64,000 bases of DNA from Dermacentor variabilis (taxonomy: Eukaryota; Arthropoda; Arachnida; Ixodida; Ixodidae), in assembly GCF_050947875.1 (NCBI RefSeq), contig NC_134570.1, positions 228,269,265 to 228,333,264 on the forward strand, in the 5' to 3' direction. The notes beneath the pieces are model-generated. The model searched no databases, was not told the DNA's origin, and was given only the letters and a program-made list of their open reading frames with translations. Position 1 is the first letter of the stretch, and every line of letters starts with the position of its first letter. The position numbers were made by a program, and so were the translations under genes. Of the stretch, positions 23,720 to 33,889 are shown one piece after another.

Positions 23720-23998
23720 TGCCGTGACAAACTTGGTGACATTCAAGTTGCGCGCCCTTTGTATGGACACTTTGCGCGCCGTACCGTGGTGTTGTTGAGC
23801 AACAACAGGCAGCGATCTTCGTGGCACGGGCAGCCGGTTGGACCGCGCACGAGGTGTCACGCGAGAAGAAAGAGGAAGACGGTTAGAGGCCAGTTTTGAG
23901 AACGCGACTGCCAGGGATTTCTTCACGACCACAGTGACTTTTGCTTGTGGGCACAAGTTCGCCCTGAATAAATATCATTGTTTTATTAACATCGTTAC
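23720..23998 (+). repeat. GY4 3' LTR
   Basis: 279 bp from TGCCGTGACAAACTTGG to ATCGTTAC. It is preceded by the purine tract AAGGAGGGGGATA and followed by AATA, the target duplication. AATAAA at 23967-23972. Confidence 0.88.
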
Positions 23999-24002
23999 AA
24001 TA

Positions 24003-24868
24003 TCATCCCCCGCTTCATATTTCATTACAATTCGCGATACCTAGTAGCAGGAGACGAAAGGATACAGCAACACCTCGGTTTTTTTCATTTCTCAACCGGA
24101 GATTCCGTGGGTCTTTACCACTATCTTAATAATATGGGCTAGTCTTCAGTAGTAGAACTAAAAGATGTTAGCGACCAAGCTTCACGATTGAATGAAGAAT
24201 TCTAAACCACTAAAAGGTGCTAAACGCTCTAAATTTCCCCGCTGATTTTTTGTTGAAGTGAGAGCAACTTTAAAGCTTACAGACCGTGTTCGCAGGAAGG
24301 CACAGCGTACAAATCTGGAACACTGGCATATAGGTTTCGAAATGTACAGGGCGTTCTCGAAACGTCTTTACAAGCGTGATCATTCCATCTATGTAGCACG
24401 TGTGGAAGCTAGTACTTCTAAAAATTCAATATCTTTCTGGAGACACTGTCGTGAACCGTCATCCAACAATACGAAACAAGATACTTCTCTACTTAGCGGC
24501 GACGGCCAACCTGTCCCAAATGTCGCGGGCGCCTTCACTCTACCCTTCGGGTCTACGGTGAACGGTACAGCAACGGAGTTAGTGAGCTTTCCAATCACCC
24601 TTCCCTAGACTAAAGTCTATCGGTCTCAGAGGAACTTGTTTTTAAGAGCATCAAAGGCTTAAAACCGTCTTTTCCGTGTGGTCCTAACGACATTCAAGCT
24701 GCTTTGATTAAGACGTACGGGGCCTTACTTGTTTCAGGATCTACTTGTATTCTTAATTCTGCTTAAGACGAACACATGACCAAAGGCTTGGAAAAAAGCG
24801 GTGGTCGTTCCAATGTTTAAGTCAGGAGTAAAAACTGCTGCGAGTAACTACAGGGCTATTTCTCTCCT
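24003..24868 (+). pseudogene. LN3: LINE endonuclease end, linker and RT start
   Basis: Continues LN3 after GY4: HPPLHISLQF (last endonuclease block), a linker with the open frame 24258-24608 (WHIGFEMYRAFSKRLYKR), then RT beginnings in broken frames (PNDIQAALIK near 24690; NYRAISLL at 24848-24868). It is cut abruptly by GY5 at 24869. The remainder may be LN6 at 38640, but about 150 residues of RT would then be missing. Confidence 0.75.
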
Positions 24869-25684
24869 ATAGTTGGCGCGGACTGGTGAGAACTTCTTCA
24901 CGAGCAGGTTGTTTTGTAGCGTGAACGAAGACAATCCGCGCTTGAATGCCTTTGGGACCACGTCAGTGTTCCCTTCCAAATACTCGACGAGGCTTTTCAG
25001 CTCCGGGTCTGCCCGTTGCTCTTTAACGAAATCTTCCGCGCTTATTATTGCAAGGAAGGCGTCGTCGTCCTCGTCGTCTTGCGGCTGGGGATCAATTGGG
25101 ACGCTTGATAGGCAGTCGGCGTCAGAGTGTTTTCGTCCGGACTTGTAGATTACCGTGACGTCATATTCTTGCAGTCTGCGGCTCCACCGTACCAGCCGTC
25201 CTGAAGGGTCCTTTAACTTTGCTAGCCAACAAAACGCGTGATGGTCGCTGACGACTTTGAATGGCCTGCCACATAGGTAAGGGCGCACTTCTGCGGTAGC
25301 CCAAATGATGACAAGGCATTGCTTTTCAATCGTAGAATAATTGCCCTCCACTTTTGACAGTGACCGGCTAGCATAAGATATCACCCGTTCAAGTCCGTCT
25401 TTCCTCTGGACTAGGACCGCACCGAGGCCTAGGCTACTGGCGTCAGTGTGGATTTCGGTATCGGCGTCCTCGTCGAAGTGTGCAAGTACCGGCGGCGACT
25501 GCATGCGTCGTTTGAATTCTTGAAATGCATTGGCCTGCGGCGTTTCCCAGTTGAACTCGACATCCCATTTGGTTAGATGTGTCAGCAGCTCCGCGATGCG
25601 TGAAAAGTCCTTGACAAAGCGTCTATAGTAGGCACACATGCAAAGGAATCTACGCACTGCCTTCTTGTCGATGAGTTGCAGGAA
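24869..25684 (-). pseudogene. GY5 RNase H region
   Basis: 269-codon frame (24848-25657) plus a few codons upstream: RRFLCMCAYYRRFVKDFSRIAE, IHTDASSLGLGAVLVQRKDG, YSTIEKQCLVIIWATAEVRPYL and DHHAFCWLAKL. The RNase H catalytic region is legible. Sequence stops matching GY3 about 24870 (VRANY). Confidence 0.88.
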
Positions 25685-25743
25685 ATAGAAATAGAAACTT
25701 TATTGAAATGGAAAGGATTTGAAGGAGTGGTGGTCGGAGCCTC

Positions 25744-26957
25744 TCAGTCCAGGGCCCCACTGGCCTCTGCCGCCTGCCTGACCTGGCTAATTAAGGACTT
25801 TTGTCCTGCCAGGTCGGAGCGGGCGAGCTGGGCCTCCCACTGCTCCATTCTTTTGCTGGTATTCGGCCTATGAGCGTGCTTAATGCACTCCCAGGTTATA
25901 TGTAATAGGGAAGGTATGCCACCGCACCAAGGACAGTTGGCCCTATAACGAGTGGGATACATGGCGTTTAGCAATTTTAAATGGGGGAATACCCCTGTCT
26001 GTATTTTACGCCAATCGGCGGCCTCTTCCCTGCTAGATTGTGAGTGATGCGGCGGATATTTTCTGCGGACTCCGCGCTGATGAGCAAGGATGCCTTTGGC
26101 ATTTAAATTGGTGGAATTTTGTGAGAGATGGTGCGGGTGGTTGGGATTAAAAGAGGACACCGCTGTTCGGTTAGTGAACCCTCGAGCTAACGCGTTAGCC
26201 TTTTCGTTCCCCTGTACCCCCGAGCGGCCCGGGCACCAGAGTAGGCGATGATGGTGGTTGAAGGATTTGGGGATTATCGCGAGGCTAGCCGCAGTCGCGT
26301 GCCCCTTGAGAAACATGCTACATGTCTCCTGGGAGTCTGTGACCACAACCGAGTCCTTTTGCGAACGCTCCGCGTGAGCGAGTGCGATCACCACTGCTAA
26401 TATTTCAGCGAAGGTGGGGGATCCCGCCGTGGCCGACGCGGCAATTTGCTGTTGGCTGAGCGCGTTCACGACTGCCAGGGCGTACCTCCTTTGGTAGCGC
26501 TGCCCGGCCGCCTCTGCATACACAGCTGCGTCCGTGTAGTACGTGTTGTACCTGTGGTTATTAGAGTACGCTGATTGAATGTGTTGTGCGCGTGTTTGCG
26601 CCTTTCTTTGTTGTACTCGGGATGCATATTCTTTGGAATTGGGGCTCCTGTAATTTTGGATCTCATCGAAGGAAGGAAAGGTACGGCCTGCTCTGTGAGA
26701 TAAATGGGGTATGCGGGGATATTGAGTCTAGCCAATATTGCCCTACCAGTTTTTGTGAAGCTGAGGCGCTCCCTCTGTCGCATCAGGGTGGCCTGCCTCA
26801 GTTCGTCGAAATTATTGTGCACTCCCAAAGCTAACATGCGCTCCGTTGAAGTACACTTAGGCAGGCCCAGAGCAGCTTTGAAAGCGGTTCGGATTATTGT
26901 GTTAGCCTGCTTTTCCTCCTCCCTGTTCAGGATTTGGTACGGTAAGCCATGCGTGAT
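25744..26957 (-). pseudogene. LN4 ORF2 C-terminal part: thumb, RNase H, zinc motif
   Basis: Continues ORF2 in the same frame from 26957 to about 26520, then shifts. 25744-26523 carries RNase H acidic residues in YTDAAVY (just upstream in sequence), FAEILAVVIAL and VVTDSQ, followed by LLWCPGRSGVQGNEKANALA. The terminal zinc-like motif is CPWCGG...HITWEC. RNase H is a hallmark of the I/R1-type LINE groups. One frameshift is needed between the parts. Confidence 0.85.
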
Positions 26958-29378
26958 TCAACTAACCACTAAGGCCTGTACGAGCCTTAGGGTATCGTCT
27001 TCTCGAATTTCCACCTTTCGATACGTCACGCGACGTATCATTTGGGCTATGTTGTGGGCTGTGGATTTGAGGGTCGTGAGTGTCTGTACTGTTCTCCTGT
27101 CGCTCTGAAGCCTCAAACCCAGGACTCGCATCGTGGGTACCTCTCGCACTGATTAGCCCTCAACCACGATGTTAATCGATCTTCTGGATTTGTAGCCTTT
27201 CGCGTGTATCCGGATGACCTCAGATTTTTCGGGTGCGCACTTCAGGCCACACCATGTAGAAAATTTCTCCACCGGTAATACTGCGCTTTGGAGCGTATAT
27301 TCCTTATCCCCTAGTGAACCTCTGCTCGTCCACACCGTGATGTCGTCCGCGTAGAGCGTGTAACCTAGGTCGGGTATCCGATCCAGATCGCGCGCGAGGT
27401 GACACATCGCCATGTTGAGGAGAAGAGGAGATAATATAGCTCCTTGAGGTGTTCCTTTGTCAGGCATTTTAAACAAATTCGGAGTGATTTGGCCAATACT
27501 GATGCTCGCCTCGCGATTGGAAAGAAACGCTCCTAAGTAATTGTATGTGCGCTCACCACAACCCGCGAGTTCGAGTTCCTCCAATATTGCGGCGTGAGAG
27601 ACGTTGTCGAAGGCTCCTTTGAGGTCTAGTGCTAGGACTAGTCTCTCGTAGCCGTACGGTACATTAGTTAGAATGTCGTCTCTAAGTAGGAGCAACGCGT
27701 CCTGGCAAGATAAACCAGTGCGAAATCCTATCATGGAGTCCGGGAACCAGCTCCGCTCTTCCAGGTATCGCTGCAATCTGCTATGGATAACCCTTTCATA
27801 GAGCTTACCCAGGCAGGACGTGAGCGACACCGGCCGTAGTGTATCAATCGAGGGATTCTTTTTTGGTTCGGGGATCATGATTATTTTAGCCAATTTGCAC
27901 TCTTGAGGCAAGTCTCCCTTGGCCCAGCACTCGCTATTGAAAATCTTTGTTATTTTCGCTAGGGCTACCGAATCCATGTTTCGAATTATTGCATTTGTGA
28001 TCGAGTCTGGGCCCGGTGCCGAGTTTTTAACTGCGGATTGTGTCGCCTCATACACTTCCGCGTACGTTATTTCTTCGTCTAATTTAGGGTTCGCCTCCCC
28101 CGCGTATTGTCTCTTCGCGTACGACGATCCCGTGTCAGGTGAGGGTCCTATGTACTTTTTCTGAAGAGCATGGACTATATCTTGGTCTGTACCCTCGAAG
28201 TTGTCTGCTATAATTTGGAGCTTCTGGTTATTCTCAGTACGTGTGCTCATCGGGTCTAGCATGCTTCGTAGTATTCGCCACGTACTGGTCGTTCCCAGAG
28301 TTCCTGATAGGGTTCCACAGAACGTCGCCCATTCGTTTTTAGCGAGCTCGTTGGCGTGGCCTTGGGCTTGCTCTGCCAAGAGAGCAATGCGTTGTCTCAG
28401 GTGTTTGTTTAGACGTTGTCTTTTCCACCTCTTGCCCAGTTTCGGCCTTTCTTCCCACAGGCTGACCATGTGAGCGTCTATCACCGGCACCTCCGCTGTA
28501 CGCTCAATGGCTTTAGTGGTGTCCCCGCGTGCTCGTCGAAGGAATTCAGTCCGTCCTCGCATGTTGGTCGGGGCTGTATCCGACTCCTCCAGCGCTCTCT
28601 GGAGTTCTCTATAACGGGGCCAGTCAGTTAATTTAGTCATTCCTATTGTTCTTCGTATGTTGGGCGTGGAGAGTGCTACTCGGATTATGTCGTGATCGCT
28701 TCCCAGGTTTTCCTCAAAGGAAACCCATTCTGCGTCTCTGATGTTAATTGTAAAGGCACGGTCGAGCGTCGTGTCTCTGCTGACGCTGTTACCCGTGCGC
28801 GTCGGTTTGCCGATCTCACTGATTGCCCTTAAGCCCAAGGCCGTTGCGGTGCGCTCGAGTAGGAGCCCTTTCGGCGACGTTTTCGCGTATCCCCATAGTA
28901 TGTGGGGTGAATTAATGTCACCCGCTATCACCGCCTTATCCCTGGTGCTCGCTAAATCTTTTGTTGCTGAGAGAATGTGGGGTAGGTCGTCCCCTTTGCT
29001 TTTGGGAGGACTGTACAGATTTGTGATTAGTGTGTGCGCCTTACTTCGTTTCTTTGGCATCACACTGATAACTATGGAATTAGTCTCTCCCTCAGTTTGC
29101 GGAAGTGTTAATAATTGAGCGTTTATCGACTTGCTCACCAGCGTGGCGACCTTCGAATTTTGAGGATCGCTCAGAGTGTAGTATCCCTGCAGTTTGGCCG
29201 GCTTGGCCCCGACCTCCTGCAGACATATCACGTCCGGAGCGATTCCGGAGTTTTTGATAAACTGTTGGAACACTGCCGCTTTCCTGGAGAAGGAGCGGCA
29301 GTTGCATTGCCGTATCTCTAATTGTTCTGAATTTTGTATTCGTTGTGATTTCTTAGCGTGATTAGCCATGTGGCCCAC
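26958..29378 (-). pseudogene. LN4 ORF2: endonuclease and reverse transcriptase
   Basis: 741 open codons (29378-27153), then TAA (27150-27152), 64 more open codons to TGA near 26955, all in one frame. Endonuclease: CNCRSFSRK, VICLQEVG, LYSPPKS, AGDINSPHILWG and ENLGSDHDII, so the catalytic Glu, Asp/Asn and His positions are present. RT: LALDLKGAFDNVSH (motif A), DKGTPQGAILSPLLLN (B), TLYADDITVW (C). The enzyme nicks DNA and copies LINE RNA at the nick. ATG at 29378 follows the ORF1 end (29386) closely. Confidence 0.9.
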
Positions 29379-29385
29379 TCTTATT

Positions 29386-31534
29386 TTAAGCCCGTGACGT
29401 TTCCGTGTCCGAGCCGTCGGATTCTGTTACGCAGTGGCTTATTTTAGTTTTTGCCGAACCCGCTCCTATCCCAATTGCGCGTTTTTTGGTGGGAACAACC
29501 TTCGAGATTGACTTAAGCTGTTCCGCAACGAATACCTTCTGTTTCTCGACGTTGTTCGTGGATAGTTGTTGAAATTCCGTTAACCTTTGAGTAACTAACG
29601 TCATCATTTCATGCATAAATATTTTCAAGTTCTCCGCGATCATTGTCTGGATCTGTGCTGCCGTTATCTGTGCGTTATTTGAGATTTGGGTTGTCGGAGA
29701 CTGCGCGGAGACGGAATTTATACATGCCGCCGTTTTCGTTTTGGCTATTTCTTCAGACTGACGTGGCGTTTCCAGTTGTGTTGTGCTATTGAAGCGCGCC
29801 TCTAACTCTGACATTTGTTTCTCAAGTAATTGTCGGTTTTTTTTTGTATTGCGACAGCATGCCTTCTGGCATAAAGAAATATTTAAACATGTAGATACAC
29901 TCCGGATTCGCGGAGGAAGTCCAGCAATGTCCGGTGGTGGGGCCCCAAGATCCAACTTTCTACAACTGGCGGCCGACCTGGGGGTGGTCCACATCGAAGC
30001 AGGTGTTTCTGGCGGAGGACATGTAGAGAAGGGCAAGTCCAGAGGAGGTGCCCAGTGTCCACCTCGCAGACAGGAGCGGGACAGAAGGGGCAGGAATCGC
30101 TGATGCAGGCACGGTAGTGTGCCGACCACGACCAGGTTACCGCAGGGTTAACTGGTCGCGCGTTTTTGCTCTTCTCCTGAGAGCTGTTCTCTTAGTCGCG
30201 CATTTTCCTTTTCTAGTTTCTGAATACGTTTATCATTTTCACCATTATTCTGTTTTGGAGCAGTGGGAGAAACAACCCCCGCCCAGCTCACCTGCTGTTT
30301 TTTAGGAAGTGGCGAATTCGACCGCTGCGAAGCCCTGGAGCAGGAGGGGTCCCTCAAGGGGGTATTGCTCTTCGCTCTGCTTCCGCGTGGAGATCTGAAT
30401 CTCGATCGGTGCCGGTAGAAGTCCTCCTCTTCCGTCGACTCGAACCAGCGCCCCGGTGCCTTTTTGGTGTTCTGTCCCAACCGCTCCCGCGATTGAGACT
30501 GGCGAGTCGTCGTCACGCGCTTGGCGGCAATCACTTCGTTTGGGCACCGACGCGTCTCGTGCCCCGCCGCCCTGCACACGGCGCACTTCACTTCACATTC
30601 GTGTCCTTGTGGGGGTGGATTCGCGAGTCCGCATCCACGGCATATGTTCTTGGGGTTCGCACAAACGTCCGAGCGGTGTCCTTCTTGCATGCACTCCAGG
30701 CACATTTGGATTGTTGGCCTGTACTCCGTACAGCGCATCTCTACTCCCATGTAGTACACGCATTTGGAGCGCGTGCCTCCCGAGAAGGTGAGGAGAGCGG
30801 TATTTGAGCTTCCTAGCACTCGGGCCCTTTCAATGGTGACTCCTTGGGTCCTGACTCGCAGGTGTTGCTGGAGATCTGCTGATTCGGTATGTGCTGGGAA
30901 TCCGTGCACCACCCCTTTGTAGCTATCATCTGGATCCGCTACGTACACGTTGAAGGGGTGTCGCTTGCCTCGCCACTCCATGCACGTGATTCTACGAATG
31001 ACGTCCGCCACTTTCAGTGAAGGTGTGGAGACGATGATGATATTCGTTCCCTCTCGGATTCGCAGTATCAAATCCTCTCGGTGATTTTTGCTGGTTTGGT
31101 CCACTTCCTGTGATTATCGTCCCGGTAGCCTGAATAATCGCTTGTGGTATTTTTGTTCTCAGATATTCCTTGAGCATTAGTCCCTTGTGGGGCTTCAGTA
31201 TTATCTTGATGTCTTTCTACGATTATGGTGGCAGAGGCTTCCCCTTCCTCGGGCGCATGTTGCGACGACCGATTTGCCCGTCTCCTTTCGCGCCGCCTGC
31301 TGATGGCTGTCCGTTTATGTTATTCTTGTTGTTGGAAGCCTTTTCCCTGTCGTTGTGCTTGGCATCCTCCCGCTGTCGCCGCTGCCAGACGTCCGTCGCC
31401 TGGTTGTGGGCAGCGATCTCTTGGCTTGTGCTAGTCCCCGCTACGGAAATTATTCGTGTGTGCCCGTTTTCGTCCGCTTTGTTAACTGGATGCGGGGGGG
31501 TTATTTGATAGTCCATCCCTTCTGATGTAGCCAT
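29386..31534 (-). pseudogene. LN4 ORF1 (nucleic acid-binding), disrupted
   Basis: Three blocks. 31534-31223: an N-terminal low-complexity region, MATSEGMDY. 31104-30148: 318 codons with knuckles CLECMQEGHRSDVC, CRGCGLANPPPQGHEC and CAVCRAAGHETRRC, then an SR-rich stretch and a coiled coil (KRIQKLEKENARLREQL). After a 300 bp foreign insert, 29845-29386 continues the coiled coil (RQLLEKQMSELEARF) and ends SDGSDTETSRA. ORF1 proteins bind LINE RNA as a multimer. A frameshift separates blocks one and two. Confidence 0.85.
29837..30145 (-). mobile_element. LN5: short LINE 3' end inserted in LN4 ORF1
   Basis: About 300 bp on the minus strand. In the right frame it reads CPFCPAPVCEVGTGHLLWTCPSL in part: a CxxC...H...C motif typical of LINE C-termini, then an LDFLRESGVYLHV end, a stop and a short tail with nine A (29837-29845 as T). 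The host coiled coil is continuous once it is removed. The flanks CGACCAGTTA and CGACAATTA may be an eroded target duplication. Confidence 0.7.
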
Positions 31535-31820
31535 CTCCTACGCTCGGCAGAAGCGATCCGGTTATTAAGTGGTGAGGCGGTCGCTCACGCGCTAAGCCTA
31601 CCGAGGCCTAACGGGGCTCCCGCCGCTTCGAATTTTCAAAGTCCCGTGGAATGACGAAAAATTCACTCACGGACTTGAACTTGGTCTTGAAACTGAGCGT
31701 TTGTCGAGTGGAACTCGATCGGGTAGTCGAGGCTGGTCCAGTTGACGAGTTTTCAGCTAAAACGCCGGTAGTCAGCGTAGCCCATGTGAAGAGCGTGTTC
31801 TGCCGGAACTTCGTCGTCTT
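31535..31820 (-). promoter_or_regulatory. LN4 5' UTR
   Basis: Sequence between the GY5 junction (31820) and the first ORF1 ATG (31534). LINEs of this group use an internal promoter in the 5' UTR. I see no diagnostic box beyond position. Confidence 0.45.
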
Positions 31821-32214
31821 CTTTGCGATGGCAGCTGTCTTCTGCGGGTCTGGACGGACACCAGATTTGCTGGTGACGTGGCCTAGAAACAGAAGTTCAT
31901 CGTAAGCGAAGCGACACTTTCCTGGCTTCAGAATGAGCCCTGATGACTTGATGGCCTCTAGTACTGTCGCAAGCCGCTTAAGGTGATCGTCGAAATTTCC
32001 GGCGAAGACGACGACGTCATCCAAGTAAACAAGACAAGTCTGCCGCTTCAATCCTGCTAAAACCGTGTGCATCACGCGCTGGAACGTTGCAGGCATAACC
32101 TTGAACTCATAGAGGCTGTCTGGCGTGATGAAGGCGGTCTTTTCGCGGTCCCTTTCGTCGACTTCTATTTGGCAGTTGCCAGACTTGAGGTCCATCGATG
32201 AGAACTATTTAGCG
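31821..32214 (-). pseudogene. GY5 reverse transcriptase region
   Basis: [27 protein letters not shown], then CLVYLDDVVVFAGNFDDHL, FLGHVTSKSGVRPDPQKTAAIAK. YLDD is intact. The MPFGLCSAPATFQ block is shortened to MPATFQR by a small deletion. It ends at the LN4 junction (31821) on one side and at the LTR fragment (32215) on the other. Confidence 0.88.
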
Positions 32215-32275
32215 CCCAATAAAAGCTAGTTTTGTCCTTCACAGTATTGCTACCGTGTTCTTTAACGTCACTACC
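32215..32275 (+). repeat. inverted LTR-end fragment
   Basis: 61 bases of the U5 end of the GY3/GY6 LTR family in plus orientation (CCAATAAAAGCTAG...CGTCACTACC), fused directly to GY5 RT. It is the inverted copy of 32300-32360 with one mismatch. Confidence 0.88.
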
Positions 32276-32394
32276 CCGCACCTCCACTAGATGCCACCTG
32301 GTAGTGACGTTAAAGAACACAGTAGCAATACTGTGAAGGACAAAACTAGCTTTTATTGGGAGAACCTGTGCCCACAAAGACAGGCTACGCTTAA

Positions 32395-33453
32395 AGGGAC
32401 ACTAAAGGTTACTATTAAGTCAACGTGGACTGTTGAAATACCATCCCAGAAACCTCGAAACGCTTGTTTCGTGCCAAGGAGAGACTTATTTTAAGAGAAA
32501 ATGCGTTCTGAAGCGTCCGCGTACCTCTAGCGCAGTTCAAATCGCCCGCCCTCCGATCGAGGAGTACTGACATCATGGTCTCATAGTGACGTTGCGCCAT
32601 CGGTGAGTAGAACGGCGTCCGCAGACGGCGCTACGGCTTTTCTGCGCAAAACGCAAACGCGCGGCCAGAAACAGAGCCAAGACAGAGCCGACAGGAGAGC
32701 GAAAGCGGGAGTATGGTGGCTAGCGGAAGGAGAAACGCGCGACCATAAGCTGGTACTTCATTCTATGAAGCAAACTTCGAAGCTCGTCTCAATGGACCCT
32801 GACAACGACAGATTGGCTCCCGATGGTGGGCTCAACTCCAGCGATTTGAGCACTGACGAGCGCGACCTGCTGCTGAGAGCTCGCACTGCCGGCGTCGTTG
32901 CGTACTACGACGGCGGCCTCGACACCGGCTCTCCGGAGCGGGAAAGCAACGAGGGCTTCCCACGACATCACATGGAAGTGGCATTCTCGCTGCTTCTTCC
33001 AAATGAAAGTTTCGCGAGCCAGCAGAACCCTCACAGCAGGACGCGATAACGAAACTACTGAAACTCCAAAGCGTGCCCGGCGCAGAGTCGAGCGCGCACA
33101 GTCGAGCGAAAACGAAACCCTTCGACCACCCATATTACTGAAGGGTAACGTCAAAATGTTATTTTTTCTTAGAATCGAATAGACGTAGACAAGTAGCATT
33201 TTTTTCCGTCTTATAATCGAATGAAATGATATTTTTAATACGAGTAGTTGAGCATTAGTAACACAAATTATGAGGAGTGCTTTCGTCATCGGGCTAGTAC
33301 CGGAATGTCGCTGGGAGGTCTCAAATCGTGTCATGTATTTACCTCAATTTCTCGGTTACTGAAGCTCTGTTCGCGATTATATTGACGCCTTAGACGTTCT
33401 AGAACATTGCTCTACCACTTTAACTTGAGTTTCTGGTAACATTTAGTGTCCCT
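32395..33453. mobile_element. TTAA-flanked transposon (piggyBac-like), non-autonomous
   Basis: 1059 bp with inverted ends AGGGACACTAAAGGTTAC and, on the complement, AGGGACACTAAATGTTAC, flanked by TTAA at 32391-32394 and 33454-33457. The uninterrupted target (CTACACTTAAAGC) is seen in the other LTRs of the family. TTAA duplication is the hallmark of the piggyBac superfamily. No transposase domain is seen. Confidence 0.85.
32603..33049 (+). CDS. hypothetical frame inside the TTAA element
   Basis: 148 codons. The first half is basic and low in complexity (KTQTRGQKQSQDRADRRAK). The second half, from the internal Met at about 32792, is acidic and looks more protein-like (MDPDNDRLAPDGG, LSTDERDLLLRARTAGVVAYYDGG). 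I recognise no family. It could be a decayed transposase N-terminus, captured host coding sequence or chance. Confidence 0.3.
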   Translation: MSRTASADGATAFLRKTQTRGQKQSQDRADRRAKAGVWWLAEGETRDHKLVLHSMKQTSKLVSMDPDNDRLAPDGGLNSSDLSTDERDLLLRARTAGVVAYYDGGLDTGSPERESNEGFPRHHMEVAFSLLLPNESFASQQNPHSRTR

Positions 33454-33889
33454 TTAAAGCACAAAGATAGCGGCGAACACAGCCGGCGATCGTCGAAAAT
33501 CTGATCAGCGGGTCAAGCGCGTCGGCTTTTATACAGCAGTCATCGAATGTTCCAGACTAATCGTTGGGACCCGCATGCCTTCTACAAAGTTCTATACCAT
33601 TCGCGTCAAGCCATGAAACCAGATAACACAAGGTTCGGCGACAACAGACAGCAGATCGAAGCATCGATAACTTTCCAGAAACTTCGGATACATGCAGGCG
33701 CGTCCCGCGCTGTGCGATAACATTTGTTAGGCGACAAAACGTGTCGCCCGATAAAGACAAGTACACGTGTCAATACCCCCCTCTTAAAAAAGCATCGACT
33801 CGATGCTGCAAACAAACAAAAGTAATAAATAAGCACTCGTAGCAAAGAAAACAACAAAATAACGGAAGTTCGTTAGCGTCCGTAAAAGG

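Larger units (their letters stand above)
18437..23998 (+). mobile_element. GY4: Ty3/gypsy retrotransposon, degenerate but structurally complete
   Basis: 5' LTR 18437-18728, primer site CTGGTGGAGGTGC, gag, protease, RT, RNase H, integrase, purine tract, 3' LTR 23720-23998. It is flanked by AATA at 18433-18436 and 23999-24002, and removing the element plus one copy restores the LN3 reading frame. The LTRs differ by substitutions and an indel near 18560/23840. Coding regions contain many frameshifts and deletions, so it is older than GY3. Confidence 0.92.
25685..31820 (-). mobile_element. LN4: full-length I/R1-like LINE
   Basis: 6136 bp, inserted in GY5 with no base gained or lost at the target: left flank ...GCAGGAA and right flank CTTTGCGATGG join to the uninterrupted RT sequence seen in GY3 and GY6. 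It contains a 5' UTR (31820-31535), ORF1 with zinc knuckles, ORF2 (endonuclease, RT, RNase H, C-terminal zinc motif) and a 3' end with AATAAA followed by a short TTTCTA repeat. It is the best preserved LINE here. Confidence 0.92.
24869..32214 (-). mobile_element. GY5: Ty3/gypsy remnant (pol only), hosting LN4
   Basis: Minus-strand relative of GY3. Only RT to early integrase linker remains, in two parts: 32214-31821 (RT) and 25684-24869 (RNase H). LINE LN4 lies between them. Its 5' side ends within RT, where it is joined to an inverted LTR fragment (32215). Its 3' side ends within the RNase H-integrase linker, where it is fused to LN3. No LTR pair of its own survives. Confidence 0.85.
32292..33772 (-). 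repeat. GY6 3' LTR, also joined to a primer site; split by a TTAA element
   Basis: The LTR is 418 bp once the 1059 bp insert and its 4 bp duplication are removed. The 5' side follows the GY6 purine tract (33787-33773 minus). Its other end is followed by TCTAGTGGAGGTGC, the primer-binding sequence, rather than by host flank. So this LTR also served as the 5' LTR of a second, tandem copy (GY5). Confidence 0.85.

Noticed and set aside
24258..24608. Independent host gene
   Set aside because: The frame is the endonuclease-RT linker of LINE LN3; the adjoining RT start (NYRAISLL) and endonuclease end show this.
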